Below, one piece after another: positions 25,413-34,270 of a DNA stretch of 64,000 bases. Both the position numbers and the translations under genes were made by a program. The notes beneath the pieces were generated by a model that did no database searches, was not told where the DNA came from, and saw nothing but the letters and a program-made list of their open reading frames with translations. This DNA comes from UBA4416 sp036676295. Its GTDB lineage: Bacteria; Bacteroidota; Bacteroidia; B-17B0; Aurantibacillaceae. The stretch covers positions 62,001-126,000 of the forward strand of contig JAKFDE010000016.1 of assembly GCA_036676295.1 (NCBI GenBank), read 5' to 3'. Position 1 is the stretch's first letter. Each line of letters begins with the position of its first letter.

Positions 25413-27363
25413 ATGAACCTAACTTTCTAAGGCACTTCCAAACAATCGTTAAGTCTTTTTCTACGTGATAATCTTTAGCGTAACGCAAGTTCATTAACTT
25501 CATTTTATTGTGATCAATATCACTGGAAATAAGCATAGAAGGCGATAAAACAGATGGTTTAATCTCAGGCAATGATTTATCGGTATGTTTACCATAACCT
25601 ACCCAGGAGTAAAAACCAAATAATACATTAAAACAATTAAAAAAATAATTCGATTTTTTTTTCTGCATAAAAAACAATACCGGACTTGCAATAATAGCCA
25701 ATAAACTCAAGCCTACATCCAACACCCGTTTATTGCGTTTGTTATCAGATTTAGAAATACTGTTCACATCGATCATATACAGATCACCTGCCGTATCAAT
25801 ATTATTACTACCAATAATAGATAAACTTTCCGGTGGCGCAATTTTAAAATCTACCCCACTCGACACCAACGTGAGCATATTATTAATGATAAACTGAGTG
25901 CTGATATCTTTAGCGCAAAAAATAATTTCGTTGATCTCATGCACATGAATAATTTCATCAATCTGATCTATTTTACCAATGTAAGCCGGATTATGAATAC
26001 CATTATGTTCGGCACTCACAAAACCAACAAAAGACGGATTCACATGCGTTTCTTTTATCAAAGAGGAAACGCGGTTAAATTCTTTCTCTTCGCCGATAAT
26101 AGCAATACGTTTGGTTTTAGCAGCACTTAAACTATAGGATTTTAATTTCAGAAAATGATATAATAATCTGGTTGCTAAAAAAGAGATCAATGCCCAACCT
26201 GTTCCAAATAAGATCAAGGCTCTTGAAAACCTTAAGGATTCAGGTAGTAAAGAATATCCCATTAAAATAAAAACCGTACCAACTAATACACCCCTTACAA
26301 TGCGACGTAGCTTAATCGGTTTATCATAACCTCCGTTAAAATAAGTCATCACTACCCAAACTAAAGCATACAAAGGAAAAGCAACACTCAATAATTTTTC
26401 AGAATATATTTCGGTGTTAAATCCGGTATTAGTCTGATAGATGTTTTTAATTAAAAATAAACCGGTGATCAATAATCCGAAATCGATCATAGGAATTGTA
26501 AAGGCCTTAAAAAAGCGCGATAAAAGTGCTAATCCTGCTTTTAAGACAATAGCCAAATGAATTAAAAAATTAAGCCAAAATGCATGCGAACCACTAAAAT
26601 GTTTTTTAGAAAAAATGGCCATGGCTTTGTAAAAGATCACCACATAATTTAAACTACTTCGCTTTGTACTCTCTCCTTTATAATGGATAATTTGCGTTTC
26701 CGGAAAATAATAATTTTTGTAACCGGCTTGTGTAATACGATAAGAGAGGTCAATATCTTCGCCATACATAAAAAAAGTTTCATCCAATAAACCGATCTTA
26801 TCAAGTACCGATTTACGGATCAGCATAAAGGCACCACTGATCACTTCAATTTCATTGATCTCATTTTCGGGCAAATACGTTAAATGGTATTTACCAAATT
26901 GTTTGGATTTTGGGAATAGTTTAGAAAAACCAAACATTTTATAAAAGGCCACTGCGGGTGTTGGTAAGCCCCGCTTCGATTCCGGAGCAAAATTTCCCTG
27001 CCCATCCAGCATTTTCACACCTAATCCACCAGCCTGAGGATGAGCATCCATAAACGCCACTATTTTAGTAAAAGTATCCTCCTGAACCACCGTATCTGGA
27101 TTTAACAGAAGAATATATTCTCCGGTGGCCTGTTTAATGGCCTGATTATTCGCTACAGAAAAGCCTGTATTGACCTTATTTTCAATCAGTTTAATTTGAG
27201 GAAATTTATCTTTAATTAAACCTACTGATCCGTCAACAGAATTATTATCTACTACAAACACTTCATGTGTAAGGCTTTCCGAGGCTTTAAGCACAGAAAA
27301 CAAGCACTGCTCAATGAAGTGCTTAACGTTGTAGTTTACAATAATGACAGATAGTTTGGTCAC
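25411..27363 (-). CDS. Fusion of GT2 glycosyltransferase and a degenerate polyprenyl-phosphate sugar transferase
   Basis: A 650-residue membrane protein with two normally separate parts. Residues 1-245 are a GT2 domain (VIIVNYNVKHFIEQCL; VVDNNSVDGS; LLLNPDTVV as DxD; YGEDIDLSYR). Residues about 270-410 hold several transmembrane spans, then a CoA-binding-like domain (IAIIGEEKEFNRVSSL), as in WcaJ-type transferases. The final segment, KRNKRVLDVGLSLLAIIASP, matches the last membrane helix and start of the catalytic domain, but the catalytic part is cut down: the usual K-F-R-S-M and G-P-R-P motifs are not recognisable. It likely acts in surface polysaccharide assembly through GT2 alone. Confidence 0.85.
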   Translation of the reverse strand: MTKLSVIIVNYNVKHFIEQCLFSVLKASESLTHEVFVVDNNSVDGSVGLIKDKFPQIKLIENKVNTGFSVANNQAIKQATGEYILLLNPDTVVQEDTFTKIVAFMDAHPQAGGLGVKMLDGQGNFAPESKRGLPTPAVAFYKMFGFSKLFPKSKQFGKYHLTYLPENEINEIEVISGAFMLIRKSVLDKIGLLDETFFMYGEDIDLSYRITQAGYKNYYFPETQIIHYKGESTKRSSLNYVVIFYKAMAIFSKKHFSGSHAFWLNFLIHLAIVLKAGLALLSRFFKAFTIPMIDFGLLITGLFLIKNIYQTNTGFNTEIYSEKLLSVAFPLYALVWVVMTYFNGGYDKPIKLRRIVRGVLVGTVFILMGYSLLPESLRFSRALILFGTGWALISFLATRLLYHFLKLKSYSLSAAKTKRIAIIGEEKEFNRVSSLIKETHVNPSFVGFVSAEHNGIHNPAYIGKIDQIDEIIHVHEINEIIFCAKDISTQFIINNMLTLVSSGVDFKIAPPESLSIIGSNNIDTAGDLYMIDVNSISKSDNKRNKRVLDVGLSLLAIIASPVLFFMQKKKSNYFFNCFNVLFGFYSWVGYGKHTDKSLPEIKPSVLSPSMLISSDIDHNKMKLMNLRYAKDYHVEKDLTIVWKCLRKLGS

Positions 27364-27500
27364 AGGCTATAAAGCGTTAAAAATACCAAAATATTGCCTA
27401 AACAGAAGTATTTAAAAAAGTAGTTTAAAGATTAAAAAAAAGTAGTAAATTCGCATTCCAATTTTAGTTGAAATGCCCTTAAAAGCACCAAACTTAAACT

Positions 27501-27574
27501 GGCCCCGTAGCTCAGCTGGATAGAGCAACAGCCTTCTAAGCTGTGGGCCATTGGTTCGAATCCAATCGGGGTCA
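27501..27574 (+). tRNA. tRNA-Arg (anticodon TCT)
   Basis: A 74-nt cloverleaf: acceptor GGCCCCG (27501-27507) with CGGGGTC (27567-27573), discriminator A at 27574, anticodon TCT at 27535-27537 in a CTTCTAA loop, and T-arm TTGGTTCGAATCCAA. CCA is not encoded. It decodes AGA/AGG. Confidence 0.95.
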
Positions 27575-27587
27575 CAATTAAACAACA

Positions 27588-27622
27588 AAAAAGCCTGTAA
27601 GTCATTAGATTACAGGCTTTTT
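27588..27622 (+). terminator. Rho-independent terminator after tRNA-Arg
   Basis: 13-bp perfect arms AAAAAGCCTGTAA (27588-27600) and TTACAGGCTTTTT (27610-27622), 9-nt loop. Confidence 0.9.
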
Positions 27623-27665
27623 AATTAAGAGGCGGGCTATAATCTTGTAAAACAAATAGATAACT

Positions 27666-28370
27666 TCAGTACAAATTAGCGATCTTAGATATTTCCAATG
27701 GTTTCTTCAGAATAATTTTCCGGCCATTGGTTTCTACCAATCCTTCTTCTTTAAAATCATGCAACAACCTAACTAATGTTTCTCTTGCTGTTCCTACAAA
27801 CTTAGATAGATCATCTCTTGACAGGTCTAATTCTACCGGTTTATTTTCCTGATTTTCTTTTTTAAACTTATCACGTAACACTAATAAACTCAGAGCTAAT
27901 CGCTCTCTTACTGTTTTTTGAGCAAGTACCGCTAAACCATTTACTAAAACACTGAACTCATGACTCATTACTTTTAATAAACGATTGGATAAAATAGAAG
28001 ACAATTGTACAGCACTTAGAAAATCATCTTTAGGAATAAAAGAAATAACAGACTCTTCTATTGTACTGGCAGTATCTGTAAATTTTTCTTCACTAAGTAA
28101 AGCATGGTATCCTAACAACTCCCCTTTACGATAAAAATAAAAGATCTGCTCTTTACCATCTTTATCGGTTTTGTACTTTTTTACTTTCCCTTTTTTAATG
28201 TAATAAATTCCGGTTGGATAGCTTCCCTCTCTAAATAATGTTTCACCTTTTTTATAAGTATGAGTTACCATATTTTTATGAAGTAAATTCAGATCATATT
28301 CGGGCAAACCTTCAAAAATAGAATCACTATTGAAATTAAACTTGTCAAAAGGGAAATCAATACTTTGCAT
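27666..28370 (-). CDS. Crp/Fnr-family transcriptional regulator without cysteines
   Basis: A 234-residue regulator with an N-terminal cyclic-nucleotide-binding-like barrel (YKKGETLFREGSYPTGIYYIKKGKVKKYK) and a C-terminal winged helix. The recognition helix reads GTARETLVRLLHDF; RETxxR is the arrangement E. coli CRP uses to read TGTGA. The protein contains no cysteine, so it cannot carry the Fe-S cluster of true FNR; the effector is unknown. A perfect TGTGACTTAAGTCACA dyad lies 68 bp upstream of its ATG, between it and the divergent SPT-like gene, so autoregulation is likely. Confidence 0.92.
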   Translation of the reverse strand: MQSIDFPFDKFNFNSDSIFEGLPEYDLNLLHKNMVTHTYKKGETLFREGSYPTGIYYIKKGKVKKYKTDKDGKEQIFYFYRKGELLGYHALLSEEKFTDTASTIEESVISFIPKDDFLSAVQLSSILSNRLLKVMSHEFSVLVNGLAVLAQKTVRERLALSLLVLRDKFKKENQENKPVELDLSRDDLSKFVGTARETLVRLLHDFKEEGLVETNGRKIILKKPLEISKIANLY

Positions 28371-28396
28371 TTGTTAGATTAAGAATAAAGGAACCA

Positions 28397-28404
28397 CAAA
28401 GGTA
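28397..28404 (-). promoter_or_regulatory. -7 element of the Crp-type regulator gene
   Basis: On the minus strand, TACCTTTG matches TAnnTTTG; transcription would start near 28393. No -33 TTG lies at the usual distance, which fits dependence on an activator. The upstream dyad is centred about 46 bp away. Confidence 0.5.
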
Positions 28405-28427
28405 ACAAATTATGGGCTCTCTCCTAT

Positions 28428-28449
28428 AAATGTGACTTAAGTCACATTT
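28428..28449. promoter_or_regulatory. CRP-type operator, 22-bp perfect palindrome
   Basis: The core TGTGACTTAAGTCACA (28431-28446) is TGTGA-N6-TCACA, the consensus CRP site, and symmetry extends to 22 bp with flanking AAA/TTT. It lies between the divergent Crp-type gene and the SPT-like gene and could serve both. Confidence 0.8.
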
Positions 28450-28513
28450 AGTGCTAAACTAAAATCAAGCTTTCACCCCCTTTTATATCAATGCTATTCT
28501 GTAAAAGATAAAA

Positions 28514-28521
28514 TAATTTTG
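28514..28521 (+). promoter_or_regulatory. -7 element of the SPT-like gene
   Basis: TAATTTTG matches TAnnTTTG, 16 nt before the ATG. The CRP-type dyad is centred about 87 bp upstream of the predicted start. Confidence 0.5.
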
Positions 28522-28537
28522 ATGTCAAATTAGCAAG

Positions 28538-29779
28538 ATGAATATACTAGAGAAATTAAAACATAAAAAAGGACCTTTGGGTGATCATGCTCATTATGCC
28601 CATGGCTATTATACCTTCCCGAAATTAGAAGGTGAAATTGGTCACAAAATGATATTTAAAGGCAAAGAGCAACTTATATGGAGTTTAAATAACTATTTAG
28701 GTTTAGCAAATCATCCTTTGGTACGAGAAGCTGATGCTACAGGAGCTTCGCTTTATGGCTTAGCATATCCTATGGGTGCCAGGATGATGACAGGAAATAC
28801 TTCGTTACATGAGCGATTAGAAGCTGAGCTTTCCATCCTGGTAAAAAAAGAAGACACGTATTTATTGAATTATGGATACCAAGGTATGCTATCGATCATA
28901 GATAGTATTGTGGACAGACATGATGTGATCGTATATGATGCAGAAGCTCATGCTTGTATCATTGATGGCGTAAGATTACATGTAGGTAAACGTTTTGTAT
29001 ATGCACACAATGATATGGAAAACCTGACTAAACAGTTAGAACATGCCAAAACCATAACAGATAAAACAGGTGGCGGCATATTGGTTATTACCGAAGGTGT
29101 ATTTGGCATGCGTGGAGATATGGGCAACTTAAAAGGCATTACTGCTCTTAAACAAAAATATGACTTTACGTTATTAGTTGATGATGCTCACGGAATTGGA
29201 GTGATGGGAGAATCGGGAGCCGGTACCGGTGAAGAGCAAGGAGTACAAAAAGATATTGATCTTTATTTTGGAACCTTTGCAAAATCATTTGCAGCAATTG
29301 GTGCATTTGTTTCGGGCAACAAACATGCTATTGATCATTTAAGATACAATATGCGTTCACAAATATTTGCAAAATCGTTACCAATGCCTTTGGTGTATGG
29401 CTTATTAAAACGACTGGAACTAATGCGTAAAGATAGTGGCTTCAGAGCCCAGCTATGGACCATTACAAAAGCTTTACAAAGCGGTTTAACTTCAGCAGGC
29501 TTTAATATCGGAAATACCGAAACACCGGTTACTCCTATTTATTTAAAAGGGAGTATAGCAGAAGCAACAGAGTTAGTAAAAGATCTTAGGGAGAATCACC
29601 GCATTTTTTGTTCGATGGTAGTTTACCCTGTTGTACCAAAGGGCATTATTATTTTACGACTGATCCCAACAGCAGCCCATACGCTTGCTGATGTAAAAAA
29701 GACATTGGATGTATTCAAAGAAATCAAAGAAAATTTAGAAGAAGGGAAATACGTTAAAAAAGACATGAATATAGTCTAA
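28538..29779 (+). CDS. Alpha-oxoamine synthase, probable serine palmitoyltransferase
   Basis: A 413-residue PLP enzyme of the fold-type I alpha-oxoamine synthase family (SPT, KBL, BioF, HemA). It has SLNNYLGLANHP near the start, VDDAHGIGVMGESGAGTGEEQGV with the PLP aspartate and histidine, and the PLP-lysine segment FGTFAKSFAAIGAFVSG. Among family members this pattern, with GARMMTGNTSLHERLE, best fits the sphingolipid-forming serine palmitoyltransferases of Bacteroidota; 2-amino-3-ketobutyrate ligase is the main alternative. It is followed by pckA after 42 nt and preceded by a CRP-type dyad. Confidence 0.85.
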   Translation: MNILEKLKHKKGPLGDHAHYAHGYYTFPKLEGEIGHKMIFKGKEQLIWSLNNYLGLANHPLVREADATGASLYGLAYPMGARMMTGNTSLHERLEAELSILVKKEDTYLLNYGYQGMLSIIDSIVDRHDVIVYDAEAHACIIDGVRLHVGKRFVYAHNDMENLTKQLEHAKTITDKTGGGILVITEGVFGMRGDMGNLKGITALKQKYDFTLLVDDAHGIGVMGESGAGTGEEQGVQKDIDLYFGTFAKSFAAIGAFVSGNKHAIDHLRYNMRSQIFAKSLPMPLVYGLLKRLELMRKDSGFRAQLWTITKALQSGLTSAGFNIGNTETPVTPIYLKGSIAEATELVKDLRENHRIFCSMVVYPVVPKGIIILRLIPTAAHTLADVKKTLDVFKEIKENLEEGKYVKKDMNIV

Positions 29780-29821
29780 CAGTTTCAAACGATATAACAG
29801 TTTTACAAAAATTTAAAAAAT

Positions 29822-31435
29822 ATGTGTGATAAAGGAAAACAAGAATTAGAGCAATTAGGGTTAAGAAATTTAAAAACTATTTTTTGGAATTTAAGTGTTC
29901 CTGCTTTAGTTGAAAAAACATTATTTTTAGAACAAGGCACATTAACTGATACTGGCGCATTAGCCTGTAATACAGGTGAATTTACAGGACGTTCTCCAAA
30001 AGACAAATTTATTGTAATGGATGAAACCACTAAAAAAACAATTTGGTGGGGTGATGTTAACAATCAAATTTCAATTGATAATTATAAGGAAATACGTGAG
30101 AGAATGAATGCTTATTTAATAGGCAGAGACGTATTTGTAAAAGATGTTGCTGCTTGTGCATCTGATAAGTATAAATTAAACATCCGTGTTATTACGGAGT
30201 ATCCTTGGCAAAATTTGTTTGCCCATAATTTATTTTTACGACCTACGGAATCTGAATTAAACAACTTTGATCCGGAATGGACCATTTTATGTGTACCTGG
30301 ATTTAAAGCTGATCCAAAGGTTGATTTTACGCGTGCTCATAATTTCACGATCATCAATTTTACACTTAAAACAATTTTAATTGGAGGTTCGGCTTATACC
30401 GGAGAAATTAAAAAAGGAATTTTTACCGTATTAAATTACTTATTACCTATTAAGCACAAAGCCTTATCAATGCACTGCTCGGCTAATATTGGAAAGGATA
30501 ACGATACTGCTATTTTCTTTGGTTTATCCGGAACCGGCAAAACAACATTATCTGCAGATCCAAATCGTAAATTAATAGGTGATGATGAACATGGATGGGA
30601 TGACAACTCGGTATTTAATTTTGAAGGAGGATGTTATGCTAAATGCGTAAACCTTAGCCAGGAAAAAGAACCACAGATCTTTAGTGCTATTAAGTTCGGT
30701 ACATTATTGGAAAACATAAAATTCTACGAGAATACACAAACCGTAGATTATAATAATGTAACGATTACAGAAAATACAAGAGCTGCTTACCCAATCCACT
30801 TTATCGATAATTCGGTAGAGCCATCTATTGGAAAAATACCAAAAAATATTTTTTTCCTTACGGCCGATGCTTTTGGGGTTTTACCTCCCATATCTAAATT
30901 AACCACAGGGCAAGCTATGTATCATTTTATCTCTGGCTACACCGCTAAAGTTGCCGGAACAGAAGCAGGAATAACAGAACCACAAACCACTTTTTCTGCA
31001 TGCTTTGGAAAACCATTTCTACCCTTGCATCCTACACAATATGCTGAATTATTAGGAGAAAAATTAAAAGATTCAGCGATCAATGTTTGGCTTATAAATA
31101 CAGGATGGACCGGTGGAAGCTATGGAACCGGAGAACGAATTAAATTAAGTTATACACGTGCGATGATCACATCTGCACTTGACGGAGGCTTAAATAATGT
31201 TGCATACAATGAACACGATATCTTTGGCTTACTAATGCCATCCTCCTGTCCTGGTGTTCCTGCAGAGTTACTTAATCCGGAAAACACATGGAAGGATAAA
31301 AATAAGTATGAAGAAACCGCTATAAAATTAGCGAAATCATTCTCTGAAAATTTTAAACAATATAAAGATGCTGCCAATGCAGAAATTATTGCAGGCGGTC
31401 CAAAAATTACATCTATTGAAAAAGAAACGAAATAG
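29822..31435 (+). CDS. pckA: Phosphoenolpyruvate carboxykinase (ATP)
   Basis: A 537-residue enzyme converting oxaloacetate and ATP to PEP, CO2 and ADP. The kinase P-loop GLSGTGKTTLSADP, the upstream substrate segments TGEFTGRSPKDKFIV and MHCSANIG, and metal-binding DDEHGWDD are all visible. Length is normal. It may share a transcript with the SPT-like gene upstream. It belongs with ppsA (at the end of the window) in PEP/gluconeogenic metabolism, though they are 30 kb apart. Confidence 0.97.
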   Translation: MCDKGKQELEQLGLRNLKTIFWNLSVPALVEKTLFLEQGTLTDTGALACNTGEFTGRSPKDKFIVMDETTKKTIWWGDVNNQISIDNYKEIRERMNAYLIGRDVFVKDVAACASDKYKLNIRVITEYPWQNLFAHNLFLRPTESELNNFDPEWTILCVPGFKADPKVDFTRAHNFTIINFTLKTILIGGSAYTGEIKKGIFTVLNYLLPIKHKALSMHCSANIGKDNDTAIFFGLSGTGKTTLSADPNRKLIGDDEHGWDDNSVFNFEGGCYAKCVNLSQEKEPQIFSAIKFGTLLENIKFYENTQTVDYNNVTITENTRAAYPIHFIDNSVEPSIGKIPKNIFFLTADAFGVLPPISKLTTGQAMYHFISGYTAKVAGTEAGITEPQTTFSACFGKPFLPLHPTQYAELLGEKLKDSAINVWLINTGWTGGSYGTGERIKLSYTRAMITSALDGGLNNVAYNEHDIFGLLMPSSCPGVPAELLNPENTWKDKNKYEETAIKLAKSFSENFKQYKDAANAEIIAGGPKITSIEKETK

Positions 31436-31472
31436 TATCACCAGTGTCTCCAATGAATATGTGATAAACATT

Positions 31473-31676
31473 ATGGGAGAATTGATGCGATTAAAAAAGG
31501 GAATGTCTAAAGAAGATGTTACGGCAATTCTTGGAGAGCCTCTCAAAATGGAATCGTGTACTAATCCCGTAAACGAGAAATTGGTTTTCAAAGTAAATAA
31601 TGGAAAACCGGTAAGCACTCGCTATTCTGTTTTATTTACTAATGAACAATTGGTGTACGTCGCAAAATTAAACTAA
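31473..31676 (+). CDS. Small protein with a BamE/SmpA-like motif
   Basis: A 67-residue product starting MGELMRLKKGMSKEDVTAILGEPLKMES. The segment GMSKEDVTAILGEP matches the G-x-s-x-e-x-V-x-x-x-L-G-x-P signature of SmpA/OmlA (BamE-like) domains, but there is no signal peptide and the domain is shortened, so it is cytosolic as read. The ATG at 31473 is chosen because the longer frame (from 31368) runs inside pckA. It is 37 nt after pckA and 13 nt before gcvH. Function unknown. Confidence 0.55.
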   Translation: MGELMRLKKGMSKEDVTAILGEPLKMESCTNPVNEKLVFKVNNGKPVSTRYSVLFTNEQLVYVAKLN

Positions 31677-31689
31677 CTAAAAAAATAAA

Positions 31690-32076
31690 ATGCATATGAT
31701 TTACCCTGAAAATTTATATTACACCAAAGACCATGAATGGATTCGTTTTGAAGGAGACAATGCCATTATTGGCATAACCGATTTTGCTCAAAAGGAACTT
31801 GGAGACATAGTATACTTAGACATTACAACCCTAAACGAATCAGTAGAAAAAGAAAAAGTATTTGGCACAGTTGAAGCCGTGAAAACTGTATCTGACCTAT
31901 TCATGCCTATTACAGGAACAGTTCATGAAATTAATTCAAAGATCAATGATGCTCCTGAATTGGTTAACAAAGATCCTTATGGCGATGGATGGATCATAAA
32001 AATTAGTGTTGAGAATGAAGCAGAAAAAAAAGATCTGTTATCTGCAAATGATTATAAAAAATTGATTGGTGCTTAG
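31690..32076 (+). CDS. gcvH: Glycine cleavage system H protein
   Basis: A 128-residue lipoyl carrier that shuttles the aminomethyl group between the P and T proteins. The lipoylated lysine is in FGTVEAVKTVSDLFMP, preceded by the conserved TDFAQKELGDIVYLD and followed by NKDPYGDGWIIKI. No gcvP or gcvT is in the window, as is usual in this phylum where these genes are dispersed. The next gene's start codon lies inside its last codons. A second in-frame ATG (31696) would remove two residues. Confidence 0.95.
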   Translation: MHMIYPENLYYTKDHEWIRFEGDNAIIGITDFAQKELGDIVYLDITTLNESVEKEKVFGTVEAVKTVSDLFMPITGTVHEINSKINDAPELVNKDPYGDGWIIKISVENEAEKKDLLSANDYKKLIGA

Positions 32077-32662
32077 TTTCAAAGAAAAAAGCAAGATCGA
32101 GTTAACAGAAGATAATTTCAATTCTCTTCTACCTGAATATTTACAAAAAAACTCGAGAATATATTTTACACCGATACACGTTGCGAAAATTGCGGCGCAG
32201 TGGTTAACAGAAGATGGTAAAAAGAAAGTATTAGATATTGGAGCAGGCATTGGTAAATTTTGTATTGCAGGCGCAACAAATTCAGACAGTGAGTTCTTTG
32301 GCATAGAATATAGACCAAGTCTGGCTATACTAGCTAATAAACTTATTGATCATTATGAAATTAAGAATGCAACAGTTTATAATGGAGATGTAGTAGAACT
32401 TGATTTTACAAATTATGATGCCTTCTATATGTATAATCCATTTTATGAAAACTTAGCGCATAGTAGCAGACTAAATAATGAAGTTGAATTAGCTCATGCT
32501 TTATATGCCTATTATTTTAATCACACAGAGCAGAAATTAAATAAAACAAAATCAGGGACACGATTAGTGACTTTTCATGGCAATAATTTTGAAGTTCCGG
32601 ATTCATTCAAAAAAATAAAAGAAACCGAAAATGGATCTTTAAAATTATGGATAAAGAGATGA
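32066..32662 (+). CDS. Class I SAM-dependent methyltransferase-like protein, copy 1
   Basis: About 198 residues with a Rossmann-type SAM site: VLDIGAGIGKFCIAGA (motif I), FFGIEYRP with an acidic residue at the end of strand 2, and YDAFYMYNPFYENL as motif IV. The N-P-F-Y is reminiscent of N-methyltransferase NPPY motifs and the layout of DOT1-like enzymes (inference). It has no ATG: TTG 32066 or GTG 32069 lies inside the end of gcvH, implying translational coupling. It is a tandem paralogue of the next gene. Substrate unknown. Confidence 0.78.
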   Translation: MVLSFKEKSKIELTEDNFNSLLPEYLQKNSRIYFTPIHVAKIAAQWLTEDGKKKVLDIGAGIGKFCIAGATNSDSEFFGIEYRPSLAILANKLIDHYEIKNATVYNGDVVELDFTNYDAFYMYNPFYENLAHSSRLNNEVELAHALYAYYFNHTEQKLNKTKSGTRLVTFHGNNFEVPDSFKKIKETENGSLKLWIKR

Positions 32663-33285
32663 TAATGGTTGCCGATTTCCTAAGATTAGGTATGCCTGTA
32701 AAGGACACTGAGTTTGACAGTATATATCCAGCAAGTCTCCGTAAAATGTCAAAACGTCATTTTACGGAAGTAGATGTTGCGATAAAGGCCTCACAATTAT
32801 TGGTAACTAAGCCCAAACAAAGAGTGTTGGATATTGGCAGCGGCGTGGGGAAATTTTGTTTTGTGGCTAGTTCCTCTTCTGAAGCATTGTACACCGGAGT
32901 AGATTACAGAAAACATTTTGTTGAACTCTGTAAAGACATAACTGTTAAGTATGGTTTTAGAAATGTGAATTTCATTCATGCTGATATAATGCATATCGAT
33001 TTTTCGAAATACGATAGCTTTTACTTTTTCAATTCTTTTCAGGAACACACCGATCGAACGGCAAAGTTAGACGACACCATTGAAGTGAATTTAGAAAAAT
33101 TTCATACGTACACAGAATATTTGAAAAATGAATTTGATAAGTTACCTGATGGTACTCGCATTGTAACTTATCATGTATATCCCAATCAGATACCAAGTTC
33201 ATACCGCTTGGTAAGTATGCATTTTGACGGATTATTGACCTGTTGGGAAAAATCAATAGAATCAACTAATAAACCACTACGATGA
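32647..33285 (+). CDS. Class I SAM-dependent methyltransferase-like protein, copy 2
   Basis: A 212-residue paralogue of the preceding gene: VLDIGSGVGKFCFVAS (motif I), YTGVDYRKHFVELCKDI, and YDSFYFFNSFQEHT in the motif IV place, where the proline of copy 1 (NPF) is serine (NSF). Both end with GTRxVTFH/GTRIVTYH and a C-terminal LxxWxK. It starts 16 nt before the end of copy 1 and overlaps the next gene by 4 nt (ATGA), so expression is probably coupled. Substrate unknown. Confidence 0.78.
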   Translation: MDKEMIMVADFLRLGMPVKDTEFDSIYPASLRKMSKRHFTEVDVAIKASQLLVTKPKQRVLDIGSGVGKFCFVASSSSEALYTGVDYRKHFVELCKDITVKYGFRNVNFIHADIMHIDFSKYDSFYFFNSFQEHTDRTAKLDDTIEVNLEKFHTYTEYLKNEFDKLPDGTRIVTYHVYPNQIPSSYRLVSMHFDGLLTCWEKSIESTNKPLR

Positions 33286-33500
33286 AGTATTCTAAAGACA
33301 AGCTTTTAGACATTGGCATTGAAAAACTCAAAAACTATGGATTTATCAATGTAACTAAAAATAATGTTTTAGAAGATGAAGTATACAAATACCACTTCAA
33401 AAAAATCATATCATTTCTATTAGGACAAAATGATGATCTGGATAGAGCTATAAAAGAATTGTTCTCGTCGATAGACAAAAAAGAAAATGAAAAGAATTAA
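33282..33500 (+). CDS. Small hypothetical protein in the methyltransferase operon
   Basis: A 72-residue protein, mainly helical and charged (KLKNYGFINV, HFKKIISFLL, DDLDRAIKELFSSIDKKENEKN), without signal peptide or membrane span. It overlaps copy 2 by 4 nt (ATGA) and the next gene by 14 nt, and this tight packing supports it as a real gene. It could be a partner subunit of one of the neighbouring enzymes; no family is recognised. Confidence 0.62.
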   Translation: MKYSKDKLLDIGIEKLKNYGFINVTKNNVLEDEVYKYHFKKIISFLLGQNDDLDRAIKELFSSIDKKENEKN

Positions 33501-34236
33501 AAATCTCATAAGTTTCGTTTACCCGTTAATGGTAGAGGTTAGATCTGGAAATGTAACTCCTTATTTAGAAGTTATAAAATCCAGAGGAAAATATATTCTA
33601 AATAGTCATAATGCAAATTATTCATTTGGAGGTTTACATACTATTTTTGATGAATTATTTGCAAACATCAACATTAATAAATACGAGATCAAAAATATAT
33701 TGATCTTAGGAATGGGTGCAGGTAGCGTAATTGCTCTATTAAGAAAGTATGGGATAAATTGCGCAATTACAGCCATTGAGAAAGACGAAGTGGTAATTGA
33801 ACTGGCAACAAGGTATTTTAATGTAAAAGCATACCAATCGTTAAACATCATTCATGAAGATGCCTTTATTTATGCTGATACAACTGACCAAAAGTATGAC
33901 CTTATTATATCCGATCTTTTCATTGACGGTGATGTACCCAAGGTATTTGCCTCTAATGAATATTTACAAAACCTGAAAAGAATTTCGAACGAACGTTGTT
34001 GCGTGATTTATAACAAAATGACGGAAGCCAAGATTCATAAAAGAGAACTAATTGATCTATCAGAAAATTTTGAACATATTTTTCCGGGGACTGAAATACA
34101 AAAATTTTATGTGAACGAATCGGAAAATAGCTTATTGTATTACAATACACTTCCTGTGCATAGTAATAACCAACTATTTAAAACAAACAAAAAGTCCAAA
34201 GTGACAATATTTGATCTAAACCCATCCTATTCATAA
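33487..34236 (+). CDS. Spermidine-synthase-like SAM-fold protein
   Basis: A 249-residue protein with the spermidine synthase-type fold: YILNSHNANYSFGGLHTIFDELFANI, then ILILGMGAGSVIALLRKYG (nucleotide-binding glycines), ITAIEKDEVVIELATRYF (acidic residue after strand 2) and YDLIISDLFIDGDVP in the catalytic-loop place. The polyamine-site residues cannot be confirmed, and many such proteins in bacteria are not polyamine enzymes. It ends a chain of four overlapping genes beginning inside gcvH. Confidence 0.78.
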   Translation: MKRIKNLISFVYPLMVEVRSGNVTPYLEVIKSRGKYILNSHNANYSFGGLHTIFDELFANININKYEIKNILILGMGAGSVIALLRKYGINCAITAIEKDEVVIELATRYFNVKAYQSLNIIHEDAFIYADTTDQKYDLIISDLFIDGDVPKVFASNEYLQNLKRISNERCCVIYNKMTEAKIHKRELIDLSENFEHIFPGTEIQKFYVNESENSLLYYNTLPVHSNNQLFKTNKKSKVTIFDLNPSYS

Positions 34237-34270
34237 ACTACTAACTCACCCTAAACTTAATCCTGAATAC

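Noticed and set aside
31337..31618. Minus-strand frame across the pckA end
   Set aside because: Antisense to pckA and the small BamE-like gene; no recognisable feature.
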